Below are positions 47,501 through 58,000 of a DNA stretch of 64,000 nt, piece by piece. Below the pieces are notes generated by a model. The model ran no database searches and was not told the origin of the DNA. It was given only the letters and a program-made list of their open reading frames with translations. Source of the stretch: Cyanoderma ruficeps (lineage: Eukaryota > Chordata > Aves > Passeriformes > Timaliidae); NCBI GenBank assembly GCA_008694505.1, contig VZDJ01007747.1, positions 28,748,574 through 28,812,573 on the forward strand, given 5' to 3'. Each line of letters opens with the position of its first letter. Position 1 is the first letter of the stretch. The translations under genes were made by a program, and so were the position numbers.

Positions 47501-48406
47501 ACTGGTGCATGCCAAACTAGTCATGTAAAAGCATTTTGCTATGCGCTCAAATTCACCATCCTCTTTGTATTAGTTCACCATACACAAAGTCTCACACACA
47601 ACCACCAAATTCCAAATGCATTGTTCAAGCCCCAAAAAGATCACTGATGCAGTTCCACAGTCATCTTAGCAATGAAATTCTATGAACAGCTCTGTTCAGA
47701 CTATCACTAGGTGCCATTACAAGGAAGGAGACCATCCTTGTTCCCTTCTATTGACACCATGGCCCTCCCTTTTCTTTGCACTGGTGCTAGGCTTAAAGCA
47801 AGCCAGGAAAGAGTCTGATAAGAAACTCAGTTTTACCTGTTGCCTGTGCTTCTTGTCACATTCCTGCAAGCCAAAGCAACAGACAGAGCTCATCACAACT
47901 TTAGGGCAAGTCGGGTGGTACAAAGCAGAAAGGGAGCAGAGACTCCTTCCCTCCTTGTGGGTTTCCAGCAATGGGATAAGCATGCCTACTCCTACTAGCT
48001 CTCTTGTGGTAACAATATTGTGTGTGTGGCCAACTGGGGTCAACTCCAGAGAAAAAAGCCCCACTTAAACAGCCACCCACATTAGAACAGCTTAAGCTAA
48101 TTGTAGAGTTGCAGCTAAAAACACATTTTCCAGAAACCTTCCCTTCTCAAATGCCAAAGCCTGATTAATTTGAAGAGTTCAGAGTGTTAAGATGATGGCT
48201 AAGTTCCAGAATAGAAATGTAATTAAAAGAAAAATCTTTGAATTATTAAAAATAAAGGTTACATTACGTTGCCCATTGGTTCTTCAGTAAATACAATGCA
48301 GTGATATAGTTAAAACTGGTCTCAAATATTATAAGACATAATTTGAGAGAAATTTATTAGCCAAATACTGGTGCAGGTTCCCTGTCACACCTAAAGGCAG
48401 ACAAGG

Positions 48407-48426
48407 TAATCCATGATCATGGATTA
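48407..48426. promoter_or_regulatory. 20-bp palindrome with paired TAATCC sites
   Basis: TAATCCATGATCATGGATTA is an exact 20-bp inverted repeat in intron 1, about 3 kb inside the gene from exon 1. Each arm begins TAATCC, the K50 homeodomain (OTX/CRX/PITX) core, with an 8-bp spacer ATGATCAT. Paired sites of this kind can bind homeodomain dimers; the function is inference. Confidence 0.35.
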
Positions 48427-48989
48427 AATTTAAACATTAAAAGAATCCACAACTATCCAGAATTACAAAGCAACTTAAAATTGGGTGAATATGAAAATGT
48501 GAAAACGCAGTGTTATCTTCAAGCTTAGAACAGAAGGTTCCTTAAAACCTTCTACCAAATTAAGTAATGAACAAGCAGAGCCAGAGTGAATAGCAAACGG
48601 CCTCATGATGTTCCCTCCAAGGGGGAGACAGTTCTGTTGGTCCAATTTTCATAATCGTGACTAAATACCTTCAAGCACAGTGTCACATGTTACATATTCA
48701 GCTGTCATTTAAAAGTACTGTTAAAAAGGCACACATACACAGGCAAGACAACAGTAATGATAATCTATATACTCAATGAAGCAAATACCTGAATATCTGA
48801 CAAAATATGGCAAATGAAATGAAATATGGCAAAAATAGAATCACAGGTTCTTTCCTAGTCCTAAAACTCATCACACATCCCTCTTCTGTCAAGTGTCTAG
48901 AATATCTCTGACAGCTTCTTCTCTAAGCCAATAAAAACCTTTAATACTGGGAACCTGCTTAACAATCTATGTAATTTGACTGTTATAGG

Positions 48990-49440
48990 TAAAAACTTTC
49001 CAGCCTATATTTAATCTAAATCACACCCACTAAAATTTACTTCCTCTTAACCTACATCTCAACCACAGTAAAAAAAAAANNNNNNNNNNNNNNNNNNNNN
49101 NNNNTGAACCATTTCTTACATACACAGCCTTTTCCACCACATCAAAATAACACAATACTTCCATTAAAAAAAAAAAAAACAATAACTCATAGGTTGTAGA
49201 CCTCTCAAATCACATTGCTACATTCCTCTGTACTTTTTGGATTTAATACTCAAAACTAGACACAAAGATGCAAAAAGAAAAAAAAGCCTTCTGTAATTTA
49301 AACTCAATCAACATATCCAAGGATGGCATCTACTTTTGCCAGCTGCATGTTGCTCATCTGTACCAATTTGTGACTAGAAGTCTGAATTGTTTCCTACAGC
49401 TCTGTTTCCCAAACACCTCTATCTGAGCATCCCATAGCCT
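48990..49440 (-). mobile_element. old CR1 fragment interrupted by the assembly gap
   Basis: After the gap, ACTTTTGCCAGCTGCATGTT, GCTCATCTGTACCAATTTGT and CCTACAGCTCTGTTTCCC follow the reverse complement of an internal CR1 segment. The usual text there is 'gccaca…gcacattgctggctcat…ttgt…agctgct'. Before the gap, CCTATATTTAATCTAAATCA resembles the 'taatatctaacctaaat' stretch of the same element. Similarity was judged by eye only, and the limits are uncertain. Confidence 0.45.
49080..49104. other. assembly gap (25 N)
   Basis: Twenty-five unresolved bases after a run of nine A. The true length is unknown. Single ambiguous bases also occur at 36547 (in poly-A) and 44465 (in an A/C-rich stretch). 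Confidence 0.99.
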
Positions 49441-49711
49441 CTTCCTAACACAGCATTTTATGTGCAGTAGCTTTTTATCTTCTGGATTGTACTTCTCAAA
49501 CCAGTCAAAATAACTGAATTAAAAGTTTATTCTGTTGTTCTCCAGACAAGTGTTGGCATTCTTTCATAACTCAACAGTGCTTTTACCTTTCAGGAAAATG
49601 ATAGACAATATAACTAAAATCACTCCCTGAAGAAGTCATCTGTTTTTTTCCAAATCTTCAAGAGTTCTTCCAGCCTTGCAAAAAGTAACTTAAAACTATT
49701 TGGGACCTAGC

Positions 49712-49734
49712 TAGTTAGTTAGTTAGTTAGTTAG
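49712..49734. repeat. (TAGT)n microsatellite
   Basis: Nearly six uninterrupted TAGT units in intron 1, about 1.7 kb from exon 1. Likely length-polymorphic. Confidence 0.92.
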
Positions 49735-51246
49735 GCAAACAACCTCCATGACAAATTGAAACATGTATTTATTAAGTGGATGAACACAGAACTATGTTGA
49801 AACCTCACAAAATTTAAAACTGTTTGTAAGATGGCTTATAAGCATACATATTTTCCAAACCATACTGTCACGTAACACAATAAATCCACTTATAACACGT
49901 TAGATTTCTCAAATAATTGTATTTCTTCTTCACCAGAGTCACTACTAAGAGAGAGAGGACACAGCTAATAGGCAGCTCAGTACCTTTACAGCCCATAAAA
50001 GACTAAAAAATTCGGGTTTGTCCATACAGACTGACACATCAAAATTGATTAAGTACAAAATGCAGATAGCATCAGCAGTATTCATAGTAAGAACAGCTTA
50101 ATACCACCTACAACCAGATCAATCACAATCAAAAAACAAAGAGAGAGAGTTGTTCTGATACAGCACTTCCACAACACCCTTGGGAGATGTGACTGCTGCT
50201 TCCCAGACTGCGGATGTTCCAACTTCCTTAGTTTACACAGCCAGCCAACAGACTGGACAATTCAGATTTCAGAAATGTCGCGTCCCCCAACAGGACTGCT
50301 GGATCACGTAGCCTTGCATCTCTACCTTGGAGTTATTTCATGACTACTGCTGAAGTTTCATTAGTTATAATTAAAATTCATGACTTTAAGGTGTTGGGCT
50401 GAAAAAAACCCCAGGTATGTGTCACCAGCTGAAGTTCAGCACTTCCAGCTCAGGGTGTCAATACTATTCCAACACCAGAAGTTTTTCTCTGAGAAATGCA
50501 CACTACTTTAATTCTGAAGGGATATGGGTTTTTTCTTGTTTCGTCCACCTTTCATGTTCTTCCTTCGAATTAAGGAGCTTTTTGAAAAGCACATTATGAG
50601 ACAGGACAAACTTCTAAATGTTTCTGAGAATTTCCTAACGCACAAATCCTGTTTTCTTAAGTGAACTACCTAAAGGCAGTAAAGCTTCCTCCTGTTCATT
50701 TCAAGATAGATTCAGAATGTGTATAAGCAATTCGGAGCCAACAAAGCCTGCTGAAATTATATTATTTAAAATGTTTCAGTACAACCGCTTGTTTTAATTG
50801 CAGGCATGCCCAATTGCCCTAAGTACAGTAATGTGACTTTTCTTTAAAGAATTAAGTGAAGGCTGGAATTCCTGCCACTTTCCCGGAGAACTAAACCCCC
50901 CTGGGGGTAGGGATGGACACCTCTGCCTTCGCAGAGCTGGCTGCGATACACAGCAAGCGAGCGGGACTCGCGAGGTTGTTGCGGCGGGTCCCTCGCCGTC
51001 CCCTCCGCAGCCCCGTCCCCGCCGGAGGCCGCCCCGCGGGTTCTCGGCCGCGGTTGGCGGCGCCCTGGACACCCGCACGGGCGGCACCGCGGGAGCCGAC
51101 GCGGAAGCGGCGGCTCCGGATCTCAACAATATCGCTATTCAACAGGATCCTGCACACATCCTGCGGCGGGCTCCTTCGCGGGAACGGCCGCGCCGGGCAG
51201 TACCGCAGTGCCGCCGCCGCAGCCGGACCCCCCGCAGCCCGGCCCG

Positions 51247-51260
51247 GCGCCCTCTGCAGA
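51247..51260 (-). promoter_or_regulatory. CTCF-like motif just inside intron 1
   Basis: On the minus strand TCTGCAGAGGGCGC matches 12 of 14 positions of the CTCF core CCASYAGRKGGCRS, counted by eye. It is about 135 bp downstream of exon 1 inside the CpG island. The 12-base block CTGCAGAGGGCG is shared with the intron 2 motif at 8102. Motif evidence only. Confidence 0.4.
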
Positions 51261-51394
51261 GCCGCACCGCGCCCGGCCCCGCGGCGGCGGGAGGCGGCCC
51301 GGAGGCGCCCGGGAGCGCCGCGGACGCCGGGAGAACACCGTCCCACCCTTCCACCGACAGCCCGCCCGCCGGCGGGACGCGCGGGGGCCGCTAC

Positions 51395-51572
51395 CTGTCA
51401 TCGGCTCCGCCGCAGAGGCGGCCGCGCCTCCCCGTCCTCCCCGCCGGCCGCCGCCGCCGTCCGCAGCCTCCAGCTCGCACCCCGCTCCCGCGCCCGCGGC
51501 AGGCAGGAGCAACCCCAGCAGGAGCAGGCAGGTCGGCAGCGGCCGCACGCCGGGCGCTCGGAGCCCGCTCAT
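51395..51572 (-). CDS. STIM2: STIM2 coding exon 1 (signal peptide and N-terminus)
   Basis: First coding exon of the ER calcium sensor STIM2, 178 nt: 59 codons plus the first base of a split Asp codon. Seen: Met at 51572, a short n-region with Arg at residues 5 and 10, a hydrophobic core at about residues 15-31 (CLLLLGLLLPAAGAGAG), then CEL at 32-34, which corresponds to the GCEL after the signal peptide of mammalian STIM2. Residues 35-55 are Gly/Ala/Arg-rich low complexity. The exon ends EPMT-G at donor ACAG|gtagcg. The split codon G|AT joins exon 2 to give MTDPC, as in human STIM2 (recalled). I chose the Met at 51572 because it puts the hydrophobic core at the normal distance. Its context is weak (C at -3, A at +4), and the frame stays open upstream to an ATG at 51914, so a longer leader is possible. 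Confidence 0.9.
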
Positions 51573-51597
51573 CGGTACCGCCGCTGCCGCGGAGCGA

Positions 51598-51636
51598 AGG
51601 CAGGAACGCAAGGACGGAACGAAGGAACGCAGGGCT
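51598..51636. repeat. GGAACG-type short imperfect tandem repeat in probable 5' UTR
   Basis: The plus strand shows AGGAACGCA, then GGACGGAACGA, then AGGAACGCA again. On the transcribed strand this is a pyrimidine-rich run of GTTCC/CTTC units 26-64 nt upstream of the start codon. It may overlap the transcription start or lie in the 5' UTR. Function unknown. Confidence 0.4.
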
Positions 51637-51735
51637 GGAGCTCCGCGCTGCGCCGCTGCCGCTCCGGCGCCACCAACCCGCTCCGCTCCGCGCCGCCTCC
51701 CGCCGCTTCCGGCGGCCCCCGCGCCGCCGGGCGAC

Positions 51736-51757
51736 ACGTCACCGCGCGGTGACGTCA
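51736..51757. promoter_or_regulatory. CRE/ATF-type palindrome in the STIM2 promoter
   Basis: ACGTCACCGCGCGGTGACGT (51736-51755) is an exact 20-bp inverted repeat. Its right arm extends into a full consensus CRE, TGACGTCA, at 51750-51757. The left arm has the half-site CGTCA. It lies 164-185 bp upstream of the proposed start codon, next to a GC box. Binding by CREB/ATF factors is inferred from the motif only. Confidence 0.65.
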
Positions 51758-51764
51758 CCGGGGA

Positions 51765-51772
51765 GGGGGCGG
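51765..51772 (+). promoter_or_regulatory. GC box (Sp/KLF-type)
   Basis: GGGGGCGG directly beside the CRE palindrome and upstream of exon 1. It matches the Sp1/KLF consensus core. One such box in a CpG island is expected, so it mainly supports the promoter call. Confidence 0.5.
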
Positions 51773-52731
51773 TGAGCGGCGCGCGGCCCCGGTCGTGGTG
51801 CCTGGGGGGTTCGGCCCGGCCAGGACCGGAGAGGACAGGACCGCCCCCGGGCCGCCTGCATCGCCGGGGCACTTCTGTCCCGCTGCCGGGAGCAGCCGTC
51901 CCGCGGCAGCACATGGGGAGTCGGGCCGGCCCGTGCCGGGACCTGCGGAGCGCCGGCTCCCCCGGGGCGCCAGGCGTGTCCCGGAACCCTTCAGGTCCAG
52001 ACGGGCTGGGCCGGATTCGGGAAAGGCACGACGTGAAAATAAGATGTTTTAGCTACAAGGCAAAACGAGACCTTGGACTTCATTAAATTTGCCCTTATAG
52101 CACCGCCAGTACTGACACCTGAGGAGGGCTTTCTAAAGTTTAGGTTCGTTGTGTACTACGGCACTCTCAAAACATCAACAAACGAGAAAATTAAGAGTTT
52201 CAAATCTGATGCCACACAGCTGAAACCAGGAAAACTAAGTCTTTACAAAGATTCAACAGCGATTTCATTGTGCTTAAAATCTTGATCAGAAAAAACACTT
52301 TCGCTTATGATGTTTCCATCAAGCCACTGAATGGCACTAAAGTCTGTTTGTGCTTTGTCCTGTCCAAAACTGGGATTTTACAGCGTTCTATTTAGAAACA
52401 TTTAACAAGAATAACACAGCCTTTAAAGACCAAATTCAATGTAGTATCTTAGATACACAATATGTGGGAAAATAATGCAGCACAGATGCTAAAAGCTATA
52501 TAAACATTACCTTTCCTATTAACTATTGCAATTACCTAAGAAATAACAGAAGAGAGGTTGAAAGATCCTTGAGAAAAGCCTTTGCCTGCTCTGTTGACCA
52601 TACAGGAGACAGGAGCACAAAATGGAGTTGTGCTTCTGCGGGTCAGCAAGATCTGGAAAGCTAACTGTGAAATCATTACAGTACTGTTAAATGCAGCAGG
52701 AAACAATTTCTCTAGTGATATAGTTTGCATG

Positions 52732-53305
52732 TGTTATGAGTAAACTCCGTATATTAATTCGTGCCTGAAATTAAAGTGATATAAAACTGTGGACAATGAC
52801 TCGAAGGGAGATTCCAGGAAGACAAAGGACATCCAAGAACCAATAAGCCAGCAAGATAAAAAAATCAGCACATGAAAAGATGTTGCCACCGAGGAGATGA
52901 GCCATCAAGTGGTCCTAAGGACCGGGAATACCTGCCCGATAAGCCTAATGAGATCATCCTGGCTTCTCCTCGTCTGTTTATCAATATCGTCGAAAAAACC
53001 TATTCAAGAAACCCAAAATCCCAAAAGAAGACCGATGAATACCTATACACAGACCAGTGGACAAAGGAACCCTGCCTCAAAGAAAATAAAAAGTATAAAA
53101 TTGGACTGTCGGTGGTGAAACTTTGTGAACGAAGGGGAGACCGGTGTGCTAGAGGCCAGTCTCATGTTCACCCAGTGTCGATACCCAGGATCTACCTGAC
53201 CTTTTCGTAGCTGTGATTTTTTGTTGACTTTCTTTCCGTGTTCACTGTCATGCGAAAATAAATTTTATTTTTATTTTTTCCAGTTTGACCGTTTCATTTA
53301 TAACA
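52732..53305 (+). mobile_element. solo LTR about 1.2 kb upstream of STIM2
   Basis: 574 bp with termini TGTTAT…ATAACA (6-bp inverted repeat), flanked on both sides by CATG (52728-52731 and 53306-53309). That is a perfect 4-bp target duplication, as produced by gammaretrovirus-like elements. Inside are a TATA box TATAAAA (53094-53100) and a poly-A signal AATAAA (53257-53262) in the right order and spacing for a plus-strand U3-R-U5. No internal viral genes are attached. A 112-codon frame across U3/R is not a recognisable gene. The LTR points away from STIM2 and could still carry promoter or enhancer activity (inference). Confidence 0.8.
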
Positions 53306-54199
53306 CATGCAAACTCCATCCCAGTTGAAACATATTTTTATGCGGGAAAAAACCCCCAAACCTTTAAAGTAATCATGTAGGATTTGGAAAATGTGTCTAA
53401 ACCTAATGAATTCTGATTGAATTGTGAAGTCTGTGCATAGCATTAGCATTTCTGCTGATGAATACAACAACTTTAAAAGACCAACAGTATCTGACCAGAT
53501 CTTGTGCAAAGAGAACAATGAAAAGCCTGTATCTTTAAAAGCTTGTTCGCTGTTGTTTAACTTTAGGGAAGGGAGCTGGAGCAGAGTAAATTTCCCAGAT
53601 AGGAACAAAGAAACCGGCTGTTAATTTAATTAATTAGTTAATGTTACATTACAAGGAGAGAGGAATGCATAAAGGGTACATGAAAGAGGCAAGTTTCCTG
53701 GACAAGTGTGAACTGTTTTAACTGAGAGTTAGTGAAGTCAAAAGATCCAGATTGCACAAGTACTGTAAAGGAAAGCCTATTATGCATCAGAATAGTTGTG
53801 AGAAGGGGACAGTTCAAGAAAATGATGTGGGTCTAAAATAGTATATGATCCTTACTAAAAGTCCTCTTTCAATATTGGTTCATTTTCACCTCCTGCTTTT
53901 CACTACAAGTCCCCAAATCACGAAGCACGGAATGGATTGGTTTCAAGCAATGCCTGTGTTCTGGAGTTGGGGGAAAGTCACTACTGGTCAGGACAACATA
54001 GCAGAAGATCTCACAGTGAGAAGAGTCTTGGCTGGAAATGCCTCATGATGTAGTGCCAATTCATATCACAGAGAATCAGCTGCATGAATCAGCTCAGAAT
54101 CAAGGAAATGCTGCAGCCTAACCCATTAATCCACAGAAACCTAAATAATTTGTGGTTTCAATATGAGGTCCCAAATTCAAAGGAGTGCCCTGCAAGGCT

Positions 54200-55000
54200 T
54201 CATCACAGAATCAGAGAAAAATGTATGACCTCTAGAGTTCCTCTAGTCTAACTCCCCTACTCAGCCCTGAAGAACATCACTCATTAGCAGATGCCAGTTT
54301 CATTTCAGATTGGTCACCACTACTTTTTCAGTAGAGTGGTTGAGACTGCCATCCACCTTGTCTACTTACCCAGTCCCCCACTGGACTACAAAGATGCTGT
54401 GGATGTCACAGCAAAAGACCCTTGCTAAATTCAATATATGCTGCTCTTATCACTTTGGTCATAGAGCCAACACTCTCATGACCAAAGGCAATTGTTTTGG
54501 TGGAGCTGTGCTGGTTTTTCTGTTTTGACTCGTCCTTTGTCATCCCAGAAATGGCTTCCAGAAACATTTCTTTCGTGATCTCTGAGAGAGATACTTGGAT
54601 GACTGCTCTGCGGTTTCCTGCACCTTGCTTTGATGATAGATGTGACATCTGCTTTTTTCCAGTAACTTGAAATCCCATCTGATTGCCACAGCCTTTAGAA
54701 GGTGATAGGAAGCAGCACAGTGAAGTTACTCACCTTCCTCAGCATCTTTACAAGCAGCTCCTGTTCAGCTCTAAGGACTTGGAAACATGTAATTTGCTAA
54801 AGTCCCCTCCTCCAAACCTTGCCAAAGGAGGCATAGAGCTCTGTGAACCCTAAGAGCTGACCTTGTTAGTAAAAAACAAGGGGAAAAGGGCTTTGAGCAT
54901 CTCAGCCTTTTCCCAGTTCTTCATCATGAGAGACATGCCCCATCCATCAGCAGACCTGTGTGGGTTTTGGGAATGTTTGCTAGTTAGAATGTTTTCTCTA
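54200..55000 (-). mobile_element. old, diverged CR1-like sequence
   Basis: Patches match the reverse complement of CR1: ATCACAGAATCAGAG and CTCTAGTCTAACTCCCCTAC near 54203-54262, CATGACCAAAGGCAATTGTT with GGAGCTGTGCTGG near 54477-54512, a CTTTTTTCCAGTAACTTGAA block near 54650, and GGGCTTTGAGCATCTCAGCC near 54888. Order and spacing fit one long old insertion with decay. Boundaries are approximate. The overlapping open frames on both strands here are not genes. Confidence 0.55.
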
Positions 55001-58000
55001 CCTCTGGATGTAGACTGTTGTAATAGAAAGGCTGGAATTTGTTGTGAATGGAGAATGAATGGCAGTGTCTGGGCGTGGGGTCGCTGGATGAAGAAAACAG
55101 CAGCAAAAGAGTTCTCAGCTTGGACTATGCTATTGGCAGACAAATTACCCAACCCGGCACAGCTTGTGTTCATTTCACAAGACACCCAGTTCTGGAGAAA
55201 AGGAGCGAGGAAGAAATCCTGATGACTCACAGAGGTGAGACAGAATGAAGACACTGATCACTATCAGCTGCTAAAGGTTACAAAGAGGCATATCCAAAAT
55301 CTCTGCATTGTTGCCAGCCAAGAAGAACCGAGGAGACATGAGGAGAACCTCAAAGTTGGTGTCACTTTTCTTCTGTTTAACTGCCATAGATGCTGGACTA
55401 ACACTGTCTGGACAGAGGCATCACCGTGGCAGATGGACAGCCTGATGCCCACTGCCTTGGTGCCCATGGCTGTATGGGCCTCAGGGGAGCACATGTTCCC
55501 AGTGCTCCGGAGCATGGGGACACCCTGAGAGAGTGAACAAAAGTTAAAGTTGCTTTGTTTTGAGGTCTGCTCTATGTCCAACCACCTTCCCCGGTCTGGC
55601 ACTGGCACATGCTACACTGTTGATAGAATGTTGCAATAGCATTTCCCACAAGTGCCTTGGTTGGTCTTTTTGCAGGGAGCAAACTGGCCTTGAAGCCTTA
55701 AGAGTTCAGCCATTTATGTTACTTTCTGTCACAAATCCTGATGAGTATTAATGGATTCCTACAGTCTTGGTCGAATTTTCTGAGTGTTCTTTGCTGTATG
55801 GATAACCTAAGAGGCTTTTGAGTCCTATCCTGCATCCTTCCATTGATCTTCAGAACAGAAAGCTTTTCTTCCCTTTTACTAATGTGTATTAACGGCTTTG
55901 AGTTGCCTTTCCTGTTAACAATTTTATCATTCAACTAGCCTTAATCACTGCATTGATTTATCTGAACAGAAAAAGGGAGAGGAACTAATCTTCAGAGTTG
56001 TTTAATGCCAACAGTTCTTTCCAATATATACATTCAGCCAGCCCTACAATAACTCTCAAGCAGGTTTGAACAATAGAATAAAGGAAAAATAATATTTTTT
56101 TTTCTTCTGCTCTTTGGTGCCATTTGCAGTCTCTCCAAACTACAAACTCTGAATGCTCTGGGTAGATGAGAAGACTGAAGAGGAAAATGAGCCAGACTAA
56201 TAATAACAGGTGAGAAAGAAACCTGGTAGGGGAAACAGAAACAAAGCATGAACTTAGAAAAATACTACAAGGTCACCTTACAGGAAAGAAGACTCAGAAA
56301 TTAATACAATAACTTTTTTTAAAATTAAAAAACAATGCAAGTACAAACTGGCAAAAAGTTCAAATTAAGATAAGCAATAGCCACCAGATTATTGATAAAT
56401 TGCCCAAGAAACATTTGATTCTATTAGTGCTGTGAAAAGAAACATTCATTTTTGAACAGACTTGAGATTAAAATTCAAGTATCTTATCTTGATTAGTGAA
56501 GTTATTCATATCTGCACCCAAATTATAAAACTTTCTAGTTCTCGGATTTCATGTGCTGATAAAATATCAAATGAAGGTGGAATTTTGTAAGATTTATATT
56601 TGCCAGGTTGAGAGGATCAGTTTAGGAACCCCTTCTCAGTTGTTTCTGGATTACTGAAGTTAAGTTTTGGGGAGGGAAAGTTATTAGTTCAAGAGAAAAC
56701 TATACAAAGTATTTTAAGTGGTCCTGTATTTCTAGCTGTTAATGGACCAAGAAACTATGGGTCAAAGATGTTATCTCAGTCCAATAAGAAAACTGGAATG
56801 TAAAGAATGGAAGTCAGTGAAACATCTTCCTTATCTGATGGGAGCATTAGCCCTCAGGATCTTCTTATCAGTGACCATGAATCTAGATATTCCTCAAATG
56901 AGCAAATTACCTGGTAATAGTCTAAAATGCTGCAAAAATGACAAAATCTCTTTCAATAAGGAGAAGAAGTCATGAAGGGCAAAATAAGAGTGGTAGGTCT
57001 GCAAAGAACTTTTTTATCAAGTTTCCTAATTTGAGATTTTTTTTTCAATCAGGCATTGCAAAAGATTTTTTTTCTTCAACACTTATGGAGTAACGATAAA
57101 TATAAAAGTAGTCTTGGAACACACAATGTTCAGCAAGTGTTCATTGCAGCTGAGTCTTGTATTTGCATAGAAGCTTTGCTTATCCTTTTTTCAAATTGTT
57201 GAGTTCTTTATGAGAACAAAGATGCCATTCCAGTTAGAAGATGTTGGCTAGGCAGACTGTGGCTGGGTTCTGTTTATTTCAAAAATAAACAAAGACTCAA
57301 TCTGTTTACACAAGATCTGGAGGCACATCCGGAGATATCCGAGTCTGAAGGAAAACAATGGCAGAATGAGTGAATAAAATATTTCAGGCAGCACTTTGAT
57401 TTCTGGAATCTGTAGTAGGAGCCAAACAGCTTGCCAGGACACAATCTTACTGGTGGTGCAGGGGCAGGGAGGGATCTTGTTATCTTGAGTATTTTGGCTT
57501 GTCAGATTACAACAAAGTGATGGGTTGTTATATATTTAGACGTCTAAAGACCATTTGGAGCAACACAAAAACAGTTGTGGAAATGAATTATATTACAGAT
57601 TTAGGTGATCAGAAATATGTTAAAAACTATTAAGAGACAATCCTGGAGATCATGATGTGACAAAACTCAGAACATACATCACTACAACTGGTTTTGGCAA
57701 AATTGATGGCCAGACTGTAAAAGTCCAGGCATCTTATTAAATTTTAAGAAAACTTTGATTGTGGCAATTTTGCATTCACAGTAAAATCATAATGGTTCAT
57801 TTGTAGTTCAAACTGTCTTTAAATGATCTGTGTAACCATTCCTGATGTTTAATGAACAGCAATATTAACAAAACAAATCCATACATTAAAAATAAATTGC
57901 TGGCTTTTTCACTTTTCAAGCAGTGTGAGAATTTAACCAATTTCAGCACAGAAGTGAGAGCTATAGACATGACTCACCCCAAAAAGGCTATCTTAGAGGG

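Larger units (their letters stand above)
15609..51394 (-). other. STIM2: STIM2 intron 1
   Basis: About 35.8 kb, phase 1, from gtagcg at 51394 to ctttag at 15609. A long first intron is usual for STIM2. Most of it is AT-rich single-copy-looking sequence. Recognised contents are the SINE near 41566-41711, an old CR1 fragment with an assembly gap near 48990-49440, short tandem repeats, a poly-A tract near 36521 and a 20-bp palindrome at 48407. I see no gene or extra exon in 15609-36500, 36600-41560 or 41720-48980. Confidence 0.88.
50910..52040. promoter_or_regulatory. STIM2: CpG-island promoter of STIM2
   Basis: A sharp rise in G+C and CpG density in otherwise AT-rich surroundings, covering exon 1, the start of intron 1 and about 470 bp upstream of the start codon. 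No TATA box is seen at the expected distance. Instead there are GC-box sequences (for example GGGGGCGG at 51765-51772) and a CRE-type palindrome at 51736-51757. This is the usual architecture of a broadly expressed vertebrate gene. The transcription start cannot be fixed from sequence alone; between about 51600 and 51740 is most likely. Such islands often also fire on the opposite (plus) strand, but I see no gene starting there. Confidence 0.85.

Noticed and set aside
47300..48068. Overlapping frames of 115-128 codons on both strands in intron 1
   Set aside because: No recognised family, no splice-site support and ordinary intronic composition. Possibly an unrecognised repeat.
50913..52086. 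Long plus-strand open frames of 279 and 292 codons opposite STIM2 exon 1
   Set aside because: They run through a CpG island in several frames at once, have Arg/Pro/Ala-biased composition and no recognisable domain. High G+C alone removes stops.
52872..53210. 112-codon plus-strand frame upstream of STIM2
   Set aside because: It lies entirely inside the solo LTR and spans its TATA box. No gene similarity is seen.
54850..55608. Frames of 97-134 codons on both strands near 55 kb
   Set aside because: The left part overlaps old CR1-like sequence, and the rest has no recognisable protein features or splice signals.
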